Below, piece by piece: positions 51,282 to 60,573 of a stretch of 64,000 bases of DNA. The notes below the pieces were generated by a model. It did no database searches. It had not been told where the DNA came from and saw only the letters and a list, made by a program, of their open reading frames with translations. The DNA lies in NCBI RefSeq assembly GCF_001591005.1, contig NZ_BCTY01000011.1, forward strand, positions 17,400-81,399, in the 5' to 3' direction. The translations under genes were made by a program, and so were the position numbers. The stretch is from Sphingomonas sanguinis NBRC 13937 (GTDB lineage: Bacteria; Pseudomonadota; Alphaproteobacteria; Sphingomonadales; Sphingomonadaceae). Each line of letters starts with the position of its first letter. The first letter of the stretch is position 1.

Positions 51282-53624
51282 TTATGCCGCGTGCGAAGTG
51301 GATTGCGGGAGCGCGACACTCTCGTTGGGCTGCATCAACCCAGGCCTCCCCAGCAGATATCCCTGCGCTTCGTTGCACCCTTCCGCTCGCAGGAATTCGA
51401 GCTGCGAACGCGTCTCCACGCCCTCGGCAAGGACGGGGATGGATAGGCTTTCGCCCAGTGCAAGCACCGCTCGAATGATCGCGGCCGACTGCGGCGCCAC
51501 GTCCAGTTCGGTCATGAACGAGCGGTCGAGTTTGATTTTGTCGAACGGAAACGACCGTAGCGTCGAGAGCGATGAGTAGCCGGTTCCAAAATCGTCCATG
51601 GCGATCGACACGCCCAGCGACTTTAGCTGACGCAACACATGCGTCGTGCGCTCGGGGTCCGTGATCATCGCGGATTCCGTGATTTCCAGTTCCAGTCGGG
51701 CGGGGGCCAGGCCGGTTTCGATCAGGATCTGATGGACCAGCCGAGGCAGATCGACATGACCAAGCTGGACGGGTGAGAGGTTCACCGCAATCTTCCACGG
51801 CATGGGCCAAGTCGCCGCTTCCTGGCAGGCTCGCCGCAGGACCCACTCGCCAATCGGGACGATCAAGCCGGTCTGTTCGGCAATCGTGATGAACTCAAAC
51901 GGCGAAACGTTCGTGCCATCGGGCTTCGTCCAGCGCAGCAGCGCCTCATAACCGGTGATCTCGCCCGTCTCGACCGATGCCTGGACCTGCCAGTGGATAG
52001 CAAACTGATCGTGATCCAGTGCGTCGCGCAGTTCGGTCGCGATCCGACGACGGGCGCGGACCGTTTGATCCATTTCCTCTTCATAAAAGCAAAAGTCGGT
52101 CGTGATGCTGGATTTCGCGCGGTACATGGCAAGATCGGCGTTGTTGATCAGCGCCGAAATCTCATCGGCATCCTGCGGCCACAGCGCGACACCCACACTC
52201 ATGCCGCAGCTCAGCGTCGAGTGGTCATAAGCGACCGGCGTCGTAATGGCGCACCGCAGGCGATCGATCAGGTCGATCGCATCGTCATGATCCTCGATGC
52301 CGATCAAAGCGACGAATTCGTCCCCGCCCAGGCGCGCCAGAAACTCGCCGGGCTGTGCCAATTCCTTCATCCGCAGGCCGATGGTCGACAGCAAATGATC
52401 GCCGGCGGCATGGCCATGCGTGTCGTTGACCTCCTTGAAGCGGTCGAGGTCGATCGACAGCAATGCCAGGCGGCGCCCAGGTCCGTCTGGCGCCGCCTGG
52501 CGATGGGACCATTCCAGGAAAGACGTCCGATTGGGCAGTCCTGTCAGACTGTCGTTTCGTGCCAAATGCGCGATGCGTCGTTCCTGCGCCAGCCGCTGAC
52601 GCACGTCACGAAGAGCATAGATCATGTACGACTTTTTGTCGTCGGTATCGACGCGAAGGGCGATCTCCACAGGCATGGTGGAGCCGTCGGCCACCTCCAG
52701 ACTACGCTGCGCGAGGGTACCGGGCTCGACCGATCCAATGTCCGAAACCCAGCGTTGCAGGGACTGGCCCACCACACCCTCGTCGATGCCCAAAAGCTGC
52801 GTAAATGCGCCGTTCGCCGCGACGATCACGCCATTGCTTTCGATGATCATCGCATCGACGCTGCCCTCCATCACCTGGGCCATGCGGCGGCGCCAGGCGA
52901 CATTGGCAGACACGTCTAGGACATAGGTGGCGAAACCAGTGCCGAGCACGAGCATGCCGACTGCCGCGACTGCGCACGCCATGATGATCGTCGCGCTCTG
53001 GCTGTCGGTCTGGCCATGTTCCGCCGCGGTGGGAAAAACGGCCAGAGCCGCCATGCCTGTGAAATGAAGCAGGACGATGCTTGTCATCACAAGCGCGGTT
53101 GCAGGCCATGGGCTACCCCGCTGGCCGGTCGACAAAGCGCGGGTGAAGGCCAGCGCGCCGAAGACAAGGGCAAACACAATCGACGCTGCCACATAGGCGG
53201 GCGACCATTCGACCAACCCTTTGGCCGCAAAAGCCATCATGCCGGTATAGTGCATGGCGGTGACCGCCAAGCCGAACAACAATCCTCCCGCCAGCGGCGC
53301 GAATGGCTGACGACGGACCGCAATGGTCAGGGCGATGGAACTGCCGATCATGGCAATGACGAGCGAAAGGGCGGTCAGCAGCGGGTCATAGGCCACGGCC
53401 ACACCCGGCTGATAAGCCATCATAGCAATGAAATGCGTGCACCAGATCGTCGCGCCGGTCGATACGCCCCCCATGAAACCCCAGGCCAGATGCGTACCGG
53501 GGTCTGCGGTACGCAGCCGCTGAAGCAGCCTTACCTTGATCGCAGAGCCCGTCAGGCAGAATAGCGCAGCGAGCGCCACCAGTCGCAGATCATGATTTTC
53601 CGTAAGGCAAGTTAGAAAGCGCAT
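51282..53624 (-). CDS. MHYT-PAS-GGDEF-EAL cyclic-di-GMP signalling protein (first)
   Basis: A 780-residue membrane protein. The seven-helix MHYT sensor (about 10-240) has three repeats, CTHFIAMMAY, AMHYTGMMAF and LLHFTGMAAL, thought to bind a metal such as copper and to sense a gas or redox state. A PAS domain (about 245-345) follows, then a GGDEF domain with the intact motif at 433-437 (RLGGDEFVAL) and an EAL domain with EALLRW at 560. Both catalytic motifs look intact, so it could make and break c-di-GMP. It is a paralogue of the next gene on the same strand. Confidence 0.93.
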   Translation of the reverse strand: MRFLTCLTENHDLRLVALAALFCLTGSAIKVRLLQRLRTADPGTHLAWGFMGGVSTGATIWCTHFIAMMAYQPGVAVAYDPLLTALSLVIAMIGSSIALTIAVRRQPFAPLAGGLLFGLAVTAMHYTGMMAFAAKGLVEWSPAYVAASIVFALVFGALAFTRALSTGQRGSPWPATALVMTSIVLLHFTGMAALAVFPTAAEHGQTDSQSATIIMACAVAAVGMLVLGTGFATYVLDVSANVAWRRRMAQVMEGSVDAMIIESNGVIVAANGAFTQLLGIDEGVVGQSLQRWVSDIGSVEPGTLAQRSLEVADGSTMPVEIALRVDTDDKKSYMIYALRDVRQRLAQERRIAHLARNDSLTGLPNRTSFLEWSHRQAAPDGPGRRLALLSIDLDRFKEVNDTHGHAAGDHLLSTIGLRMKELAQPGEFLARLGGDEFVALIGIEDHDDAIDLIDRLRCAITTPVAYDHSTLSCGMSVGVALWPQDADEISALINNADLAMYRAKSSITTDFCFYEEEMDQTVRARRRIATELRDALDHDQFAIHWQVQASVETGEITGYEALLRWTKPDGTNVSPFEFITIAEQTGLIVPIGEWVLRRACQEAATWPMPWKIAVNLSPVQLGHVDLPRLVHQILIETGLAPARLELEITESAMITDPERTTHVLRQLKSLGVSIAMDDFGTGYSSLSTLRSFPFDKIKLDRSFMTELDVAPQSAAIIRAVLALGESLSIPVLAEGVETRSQLEFLRAEGCNEAQGYLLGRPGLMQPNESVALPQSTSHAA

Positions 53625-53791
53625 CGGTCCTCCAGACCGGGCGACCTATATACATATGTTAAACCACTGTCTAAATTCGACAGTTAAAAGAGGTGGTTAA
53701 CGGAATTTCAGTTTCGCTGCACCTGAATTTCAGAGCCTATAACCGGGTTGCACAGTCCTCAGCGGCACGCTTTCCGCCGCCGATCCGCACG

Positions 53792-56203
53792 TCACGCCAC
53801 CTTCCCGGCATGGACCTGGTGCAGCGTGCCCATCTCCACCAGCGGGATGAGCGGGCGACCGATATGGTAACCCTGCGCAGCATCGCAGCCGATTTGTCGA
53901 CACAAGGCGAGCTGTTCGGAGGTTTCGACGCCCTCGGCATGGGTGATGACGCCCAGCTCGCCGCCCAACGCCACCGTCGCCCGCAGGACCGCCATCGACC
54001 GCGGATCGCTCGCCGCACGCAGCACGAAGCTGCGATCGATCTTGATCCGGTCGAAACACAGGTCGCGAAGATGCGAGAGCGATGACTGCCCGGTTCCGAA
54101 GTCATCCAGGGCGACCTTGAAGCCCAGCTTGCGGATACGCTCCAACCGGCCTGCAACCGTTACCGGGTCCTGGATCAGCGCCGTTTCGGTAATTTCGATC
54201 TCCAGCCGCTCGGGGGCCAGGCCATTGACCAGGACGGCCTGGGCGAGATGGTCGAGCAACGCGTCCGATGCCAGCTGTGCGGCCGACACGTTGACCGCCA
54301 CATACAGATGCGGCGACCAATCCACCATGTGTCGACATGCCTCGGCGATCACCCACCGTCCGATCTCCTCGATCAGGCCTGCCTCCTCGGCGATGGGAAT
54401 GAAGACGTCGGGCGCGATCCAGCCCCGGACGGGATGCTGCCAACGCAGCAGCGCCTCGTAACCGCAGGTCACGCCGGACGCGAGATCGGAGATCGGCTGA
54501 AACGCCAGGTGGAAGCCGCCGTCCCTCACCGCGTCACGAAGGCCTTCGACGATCTCCTGCCGCTGGAGAAGCGCCTCGGTCATACCATGCTCATACCGAT
54601 GGGCACGGCGGCGACCCGCCCGCTTGGCATCGTAGAGCGCCAGGTCGGCGCGTCGCATAAGCTCCTCGCCCGACAGCCCCGCCACCCATTCCGCCACGCC
54701 GATGCTGCACCCGGGAAGCAGGCGATAGCCGTCGATGGTGACGGCTTCCGCCATACGGGTCACGACCGTCTGAGCAAAGGCGGTGGCCTGGTCGATCGGC
54801 AAAGCCATGACGATCGCCATTTCGTCGCCGCCCATGCGCGCGACGAAGCTATCCGGCCCGACCAACCCACGAAGCACCGCCGCGCAATGGACCAGCAGCT
54901 TATCGCCGATGCCGTGGCCGAACGTGTCGTTGACCTGCTTGAACTCGTCGAGATCGATGAGCAGCAGACTGAACGTCTCCGCCCTGCCGATCATGGCCGA
55001 TGTGCGCTCGTGAAGCGCCCGGCGATTGCCGAGGTCGGTCAGGGCATCGTGATGCGCATGATGGCTCAGCTTCCGGCTGGCCTGCCGCTCGGCCGTCACG
55101 TCGTTGAAGGTCAGGACGACCCCCTGCTCGATCACCGGGCGGCACTGCATGACATAGGTGCGGCCGTCCTCCATTTCGCACTCGCGGTCGAACGACCCAC
55201 CGGTATAAACCCAGGATTTCATGGCCTGGCCGACAAGGGCGCGCTTGTCGGGATGCCAGTTCCGGTATCGCGCAATGGTGTCCAGAAACGTGTCGATCGT
55301 CACGCCGGTCCGGAGCGCTTCCGGCGGCGTATCGAATTGGGCCAGGAAACGCCGGTTATATTGGCGAAGCCGCCCCGCCTTGTCGATGAAGACCAGGCCG
55401 TCCGACATGCTCTCGATCACCGCCTTGAGCGTCTGCGCCTCGCGTTCGCGTCGCAACCGTGCCTGCGAGGCGGACAGGACGCCGCCCAGGCAGGCGATCG
55501 AGACGGCAAAGGCCGTGCAGGCCGCGACCAGGCCGGGCGACATGGCGCTGCCGTGTACGACAGCCAGCCGCGCGGTCACCATGTCCCCGGCCAGGCTGAT
55601 GAAATGGACGGCGCACACCGCGCCCACAAAGGACATGCCAGTGGCCAGCCGCGGAAAGAGGGGAGCGCGACGGACTTGCCAGCCGACGAGGATCGCCGTC
55701 CCGATCAGCGCGCCGATCAGGTTCGTTGCAATGGAGAATGCGTGACCGCAATCGACCAGCGCCGACAGGCCGACGGCATGCATGCACCAGATGCCGAAAC
55801 CGGCCGTCACGGCCAGAGCGACCTGCCTGCTCTGCTGCTCCACCCTGGCAAGCGCGGCGATGGGAAGCCCAACCAGCAGCACGCCCACCGCCGCAGAGAT
55901 CGCCGTGCGGTACGGTGCATAGGTCAGGATCAAGTCCGGGCGATAGGCGGTCATCGCACTGAAATGAGTCGACCACACGCCCAGTCCTGCGGCCAGCGCC
56001 AGCCCTCCGTCGCGCCAGCCGATCGAGCTAGTGCGGGTATGGCGCACCTCTGCGGTGAGCAGCGCGACCAACCAGCCGGAGGTCAGGCAGATGCCGATGG
56101 CAACCGCCAGAAGGTAGGGGGAATAGGGCAGCAGGGAGAAGATCAAGGGGAGCCGATCGCAGCTGGGAGAATGACGACAGCTATCCCATCTCCTTATTAA
56201 CAA
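53792..56203 (-). CDS. MHYT-PAS-GGDEF-EAL cyclic-di-GMP signalling protein (second)
   Basis: A paralogue of its neighbour (803 residues from the TTG at 56203). The MHYT repeats are altered: STHFSAMTAY is kept, but the second reads CMHAVGLSA and the third AVHFISLAG. A PAS region spans about 255-370. The diguanylate cyclase motif is GGDEM (458-462), with Met for Phe; EALLRW (583) and EITETALI, DDFGTGQSS of the EAL domain are kept. It is likely a phosphodiesterase with uncertain cyclase activity. The start is unclear: AAGGAG lies inside the N-terminal frame, and the TTG at 56146 (MIFSLLPYSPY) gives a more usual N-terminus. Confidence 0.9.
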   Translation of the reverse strand: MLIRRWDSCRHSPSCDRLPLIFSLLPYSPYLLAVAIGICLTSGWLVALLTAEVRHTRTSSIGWRDGGLALAAGLGVWSTHFSAMTAYRPDLILTYAPYRTAISAAVGVLLVGLPIAALARVEQQSRQVALAVTAGFGIWCMHAVGLSALVDCGHAFSIATNLIGALIGTAILVGWQVRRAPLFPRLATGMSFVGAVCAVHFISLAGDMVTARLAVVHGSAMSPGLVAACTAFAVSIACLGGVLSASQARLRREREAQTLKAVIESMSDGLVFIDKAGRLRQYNRRFLAQFDTPPEALRTGVTIDTFLDTIARYRNWHPDKRALVGQAMKSWVYTGGSFDRECEMEDGRTYVMQCRPVIEQGVVLTFNDVTAERQASRKLSHHAHHDALTDLGNRRALHERTSAMIGRAETFSLLLIDLDEFKQVNDTFGHGIGDKLLVHCAAVLRGLVGPDSFVARMGGDEMAIVMALPIDQATAFAQTVVTRMAEAVTIDGYRLLPGCSIGVAEWVAGLSGEELMRRADLALYDAKRAGRRRAHRYEHGMTEALLQRQEIVEGLRDAVRDGGFHLAFQPISDLASGVTCGYEALLRWQHPVRGWIAPDVFIPIAEEAGLIEEIGRWVIAEACRHMVDWSPHLYVAVNVSAAQLASDALLDHLAQAVLVNGLAPERLEIEITETALIQDPVTVAGRLERIRKLGFKVALDDFGTGQSSLSHLRDLCFDRIKIDRSFVLRAASDPRSMAVLRATVALGGELGVITHAEGVETSEQLALCRQIGCDAAQGYHIGRPLIPLVEMGTLHQVHAGKVA

Positions 56204-56383
56204 TCTATTTTAATGAGGCGCTTTATGAGCGCCGGTCGTGCCGTCGATCGAGCTTGGGCAAGGTGCTCAGGGCCCGAGCCGCAGAGGCAACCGCATCGGG
56301 TTCGCCATCACTCAGCAATGTTTTGTTACTTTTCCGACCGCTCCGCGTTTTGACGACCCTATCCTTCGAGGTTCCGACACCGC

Positions 56384-57571
56384 ATGCCCCAGACCGCCGA
56401 CCGTCCATCCATTCTCGCGGCCAAGCGCAATTTGAAGATGGCGCGATCCGTTCACACCTATGTTCGCGGCAATACCGCCAAATTCTATGAGTGGCTGGCA
56501 GGGTCTGAGGTGGCGCGGAGAGTGCCCGAAGGACCCCCCGTCTGGATTTGCGGCGATTGCCATCTCGGCAATCTGGGTCCGGTCGCCAATGGTGACGGTT
56601 CGGTCGACATCCAGATTCGCGACCTCGATCAGGCGGTGATCGGCAATCCGGCGCATGACCTGATCCGGCTGGGCCTGTCGCTGGCCACGGCGGCGCGTGG
56701 GTCCGACCTGCCGGGCGTGGTCACGATGCGCATGATGGAGGAGATGGTCGACGGCTATGCGACCGCTATGCGCGATCCGGCGGACGGCGATCCCGGTGTG
56801 GAGTCGGATATCGTGCGCAGCGTCGAGCGCGAGGCGCTGGGTCGCCGCTGGCGTCATCTGGCCAAGGAGCGGCTGGATGCGGTCGAGCCCCGCATTCCGC
56901 TGGGCAAGAAATTCTGGGAACTGGCCCCCGAGGAACGCGACGCGCTGCACACTCTGTTCGCGGACGACCGCGTCGGCGCGATGGTCCTGTCGCTGAAGGG
57001 CAAGCCGCAGGACCGCGAAGTCCGGCTGGTCGATGCCGCCTATTGGATGAAGGGATGCAGTTCGCTGGGCCTGCTGCGTTATGCCGCGATCGTGGCGTTG
57101 AAGACGCGCAAGGGCAACTGGTCCTATGCGCTGGTCGACTTGAAGGAAGCGACCGCCCCTATCGCGCCTGCCGCGCCGGGCGCGGACATGCCGGCCGACG
57201 ATGCCGAGCGGGTCGTGACCGCCGCGCGCCACCTGTCCCCCTATCTGGGATCGCGCATGATGCCGGTCACCATGCTGGGCCGTTCGCTCTTCATCCGCGA
57301 GCTGACCCCACAGGATTTGAAACTGGAGGTCGACCAGTTCAGCCGGGGCGAAGCGATCCGCGCCGCCCGTCACCTGGCCTTCGTCGTGGGCGCCGCCCAT
57401 GCGCGTCAGATGGATAAGGCCACGCGCGGCGAGTGGCTGGCGCTGCTCGACGCGGATCGGCGTGGTACGCTCGATACGCCGTCCTGGCTGTGGGAAAGCG
57501 TCGTGTCGCTCTCGGGGCGGCACGAGGCGGGCTATCTCGACCATTGCCGGCGCTACGCGCTGGCGGCGTGA
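56384..57571 (+). CDS. DUF2252 family protein (kinase-like fold)
   Basis: A 395-residue soluble protein with the family blocks SVHTYVRGNTAKFYEWL, WICGDCHLGNLGPV (the HGDxHxxN-like motif of aminoglycoside-phosphotransferase-type folds) and IQIRDLDQAVIGNPAHDLIRL (a DxD-like site). DUF2252 proteins have no proven function, though these motifs suggest ATP-dependent phosphotransfer. No operon partner is evident; hemN starts 71 bases downstream but has its own FNR-type box. Confidence 0.85.
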   Translation: MPQTADRPSILAAKRNLKMARSVHTYVRGNTAKFYEWLAGSEVARRVPEGPPVWICGDCHLGNLGPVANGDGSVDIQIRDLDQAVIGNPAHDLIRLGLSLATAARGSDLPGVVTMRMMEEMVDGYATAMRDPADGDPGVESDIVRSVEREALGRRWRHLAKERLDAVEPRIPLGKKFWELAPEERDALHTLFADDRVGAMVLSLKGKPQDREVRLVDAAYWMKGCSSLGLLRYAAIVALKTRKGNWSYALVDLKEATAPIAPAAPGADMPADDAERVVTAARHLSPYLGSRMMPVTMLGRSLFIRELTPQDLKLEVDQFSRGEAIRAARHLAFVVGAAHARQMDKATRGEWLALLDADRRGTLDTPSWLWESVVSLSGRHEAGYLDHCRRYALAA

Positions 57572-57593
57572 TGGGGCGCGTCCGCCCTTACTT

Positions 57594-57607
57594 TTGACGG
57601 CGATCAA
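57594..57607. promoter_or_regulatory. FNR/FixK-type box before hemN
   Basis: TTGACGGCGATCAA matches the TTGAT-N4-ATCAA consensus with one change. It ends 35 bases before the hemN start. It suggests activation of hemN at low oxygen by an FNR/FixK-family regulator. Confidence 0.65.
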
Positions 57608-57642
57608 AGGCCCGGCGACGGCCCTGGTGCAGAACGTGTCGC

Positions 57643-58965
57643 ATGTGGCCCTATCACCCCGCTCTGCTCGCCCGGCCCGTGCCGCGCTATACCAGCTATC
57701 CCACCGCCGCCGAGTTCGGCGATCAGGTGGGGCATGGGGATATGCTTTCCGCGATCGAAGCGGTCGGGGCCGATACCCCCGTCTCGCTCTATCTGCACAT
57801 CCCCTATTGCCGCGAGATTTGCTGGTATTGCGGGTGCAACACCGGCGCGGCGAACCGGACGGCGCGGCTCGATGCCTATCTGGCGCGCCTCCATGCCGAG
57901 ATCGAGCTGTTCGCCCGGCACTTGGCGGGGCGGGGACGGATCGGCCGGATCGCCTTTGGCGGCGGCAGCCCCAATGCCATCGCGCCCACCGCCTTTGCGG
58001 CACTCGTCGCGCATCTCCGCACAGCCTTCTCGTGCGACGATGCCGTCCTATCCTTGGAGGTCGACCCGCGCGGCTTCGATGCGGACTGGGCGGCCGTCAT
58101 CGGCGAGGTCGGGGTAGAGCGGGTCAGCCTGGGCGTCCAGACCCTCGACCCCGGCCTTCAGGCGGCGATCGGGCGGGTCCAGCCGCAGGAACAGGTGGTC
58201 CGCTCGGTCGAGCGGCTGCGCGCCGCCGGTGTCGCCTCGATCAATTTCGATCTGATGTATGGCCTGCCAGGGCAGGATGCGGGCCGGTTGGAGCAGACTT
58301 TGGAGCAGACGCTGATGCTTGCGCCGGAGCGATTGGCGGTGTTCGGCTATGCGCATGTCCCGCACCTGATCCCGCGCCAGCGCCGGATCGATGCTACGGC
58401 TCTGCCAAAGGCCGCCGAGCGTTTCGCCCAGGCGGCGCTGGCCCATGACTGGCTGACGGCGGCAGGCTATCGCGCGGTCGGCTTCGACCACTTCGCCAAG
58501 CCGGGCGATCCGCTGGCGCAGGCGGCAACGAAAGGCGAACTGCGACGCAATTTCCAGGGCTTTACCGACGACCCCGCTGAAATCCTGCTCGGCTTGGGCG
58601 CCAGCGCGATCAGCGCCTTTCCCGACCGGCTGCTCCAGAACGCCAAGAAGGCGGGCGAATGGCATGAGTCGATCCGCGCCGGTCGGTTCGCGACCGAACG
58701 CGGGCTCCACCGCGATCCCCTCGACCAGCAAAGGGGTAATCTGATCGCGGACATCCTGTGTCGCGGCGTCGCCGATACCGACAACCTGCCCGAACGAGAC
58801 CTGATCCGCGAGCGGCTCGATCGGTTCGAGCAGGTCGGGCTGATCGCATGGCAGGGCTGGCAGTTGCGGCTGGCCGACGACGCGCTGCCCTATGCCCGCA
58901 GTATTGCCGCCGTGTTCGATGCGTGGCGGAGCGAGGACGAGCAGCGGTTCAGCCAGGCCGTCTGA
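57643..58965 (+). CDS. hemN: Oxygen-independent coproporphyrinogen III oxidase
   Basis: A 440-residue radical SAM enzyme with the CxxxCxxC cluster motif in YCREICWYCGC and the HemN-type GGGSPNAI, SLEVDPRG and NFDLMYGLPGQ blocks. It decarboxylates coproporphyrinogen III to protoporphyrinogen IX without oxygen, using two S-adenosylmethionine. The aromatic start MWPYHPALLARPVPRYTSYP is typical of true HemN rather than HemW. It sits behind an FNR-type box and beside the bd oxidase genes, whose hemes it would help supply under low oxygen. Confidence 0.95.
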   Translation: MWPYHPALLARPVPRYTSYPTAAEFGDQVGHGDMLSAIEAVGADTPVSLYLHIPYCREICWYCGCNTGAANRTARLDAYLARLHAEIELFARHLAGRGRIGRIAFGGGSPNAIAPTAFAALVAHLRTAFSCDDAVLSLEVDPRGFDADWAAVIGEVGVERVSLGVQTLDPGLQAAIGRVQPQEQVVRSVERLRAAGVASINFDLMYGLPGQDAGRLEQTLEQTLMLAPERLAVFGYAHVPHLIPRQRRIDATALPKAAERFAQAALAHDWLTAAGYRAVGFDHFAKPGDPLAQAATKGELRRNFQGFTDDPAEILLGLGASAISAFPDRLLQNAKKAGEWHESIRAGRFATERGLHRDPLDQQRGNLIADILCRGVADTDNLPERDLIRERLDRFEQVGLIAWQGWQLRLADDALPYARSIAAVFDAWRSEDEQRFSQAV

Positions 58966-58971
58966 TCCGGA

Positions 58972-60573
58972 TCAGGCGACGCAGCGTCGGAGCCCGGTCG
59001 TCACCGCGTGATGCCGGTCGCACAAAGCGGACAAGGTCGGACGGTGGCTGACCATGATCAGCCCCTGCCCGGTGCGCCGCAAGCGCGCATCCAGGCGGCG
59101 GGCGATCTCGGCCGCGACATCGGCGTCCAGCCCCTCACCCGGCTCGTCGAGGAGCAGCCAGGGCGCTTCGCCCAGATAGGCGCGCGCCAGCGACAGCCGC
59201 CGCCGCTCACCGCCCGACAGTCGGGCGCCGTCATCGCCCAGCCAGGTGTCGAGTCCCTGCGGCAAGGCCCGCACCACTCCATCGAGCGCGGCGTCGCGCA
59301 GCGCGTCCCAGAGACGCTCCTCGGTCGCATCGGGCACGGCCAGCCGCAGATTGTCGCGCACCGTGCCCGCCATCAGCGCAGCATCCTGCGGCGCCCAGGC
59401 AAAGGTCGTGCGCAGCGTCTCGGGCCCCAGCGTCGCCGCGTCCCGCCCGTCGATCAGAACCCGTCCCGGCGACAGCGCGCGCAGGCCCAGCAGTCCCTCG
59501 ACCAGGCTCGTCTTGCCGGAACCCGATGGCCCGGTCAGCGCGACCCGGCTGCCCGGCGCGAACAGGTTGCCGTCGATGACCAGCATCGCCGCGCCGCGCG
59601 CTCCGGTCGCGGGCCGGGCTGTCTCCGCCGCTGCGAACACCGCGTCCAGTCGCACCTCGGCCTCGCGGAGGCGTCCCGTCTCGGTCATGGCGCGCAGCAT
59701 CGGCGCGATCGCATCGACCGTCATCGCCGCCGCCAGCGCGGCGAGCGCCGCGACCGGAGCCCCCGCCCCCGCCGACAGGAGCAGAGCGGACGACGCCGCC
59801 AGCGCGACGCTGATCGCATGCAGCCCCTCGAACCGTGCGGCGACCGCTACCGCCTGCGCCTGCACGTCGGCCAGACGGTCGCCCGCCGCCGCGATTCGCG
59901 CGACCGCCCAATCCTCCAGACCGAAGCAGCGCAACTCGGCCGCCGCCCCGCCGCACATCGCCACCTCTTCGCGCAACACCCCCATCGCCTGCTGCACCGC
60001 GCGGCCGGGCTGCTCCAATCGCTTGGCCCAGACCCGGCCCAGGCCCAGAGCACCCCCGGCACAGGCCAGGGTCGCGACCATGCTCCACCATCCGCCAAGC
60101 CAGGTCAGCGCCGCCCCCGACACCAGCGCGGCGACCATGCCCCATGGCCCCGACAAGCGGACGAAGCGCCACTCCACGGCATCGACGTCGCCGATCAGCC
60201 GCGCCGTCGCCTCGCCCCGTCCCAGGCTCAACGCGACCGAAGGCGGTGTGGCGGTGATCGCGCGGTAAAGGGCGGGGCGCAGCCGGGCGAGCGCGCCGAA
60301 CGCCGCGCCATGGCTCGCCAGCCGTTCGCCATAGCGCGCCCCGGTGCGCAGGATCGCCAGCAATCGGATCGCGGCGGAGGGCAGCATATAGTTGAACGCC
60401 TGTGCCGCCACGATCCCCGCTCCCCCGGCCAGCGCGGCGGCGGTCAGGAACCAGCCCGACAGCGCGAGCAGCAACACCGATGCAGCGGCGACCAGCGCGG
60501 CACACAGCCCCGCCCGGCGCAGGCGACGACGCTCCCGCTGGTGTTCGGCGGCGATCAGGTCGTGCAGCATCAT
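58972..60573 (-). CDS. cydC: ABC transporter CydC (cytochrome bd assembly)
   Basis: A 533-residue fused permease/ATPase. Six membrane helices (about 20-290) precede an ATPase with Walker A GPSGSGKTS, signature LSGGERRRLSLARAYLG, Walker B WLLLDEPGEG and switch His in MVSHRPT. CydDC exports cysteine/glutathione to the periplasm (or handles heme) and is needed for bd oxidase maturation. The start overlaps cydD; the stop shares a 14-base palindrome with the stop of hemN. Confidence 0.93.
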   Translation of the reverse strand: MMLHDLIAAEHQRERRRLRRAGLCAALVAAASVLLLALSGWFLTAAALAGGAGIVAAQAFNYMLPSAAIRLLAILRTGARYGERLASHGAAFGALARLRPALYRAITATPPSVALSLGRGEATARLIGDVDAVEWRFVRLSGPWGMVAALVSGAALTWLGGWWSMVATLACAGGALGLGRVWAKRLEQPGRAVQQAMGVLREEVAMCGGAAAELRCFGLEDWAVARIAAAGDRLADVQAQAVAVAARFEGLHAISVALAASSALLLSAGAGAPVAALAALAAAMTVDAIAPMLRAMTETGRLREAEVRLDAVFAAAETARPATGARGAAMLVIDGNLFAPGSRVALTGPSGSGKTSLVEGLLGLRALSPGRVLIDGRDAATLGPETLRTTFAWAPQDAALMAGTVRDNLRLAVPDATEERLWDALRDAALDGVVRALPQGLDTWLGDDGARLSGGERRRLSLARAYLGEAPWLLLDEPGEGLDADVAAEIARRLDARLRRTGQGLIMVSHRPTLSALCDRHHAVTTGLRRCVA

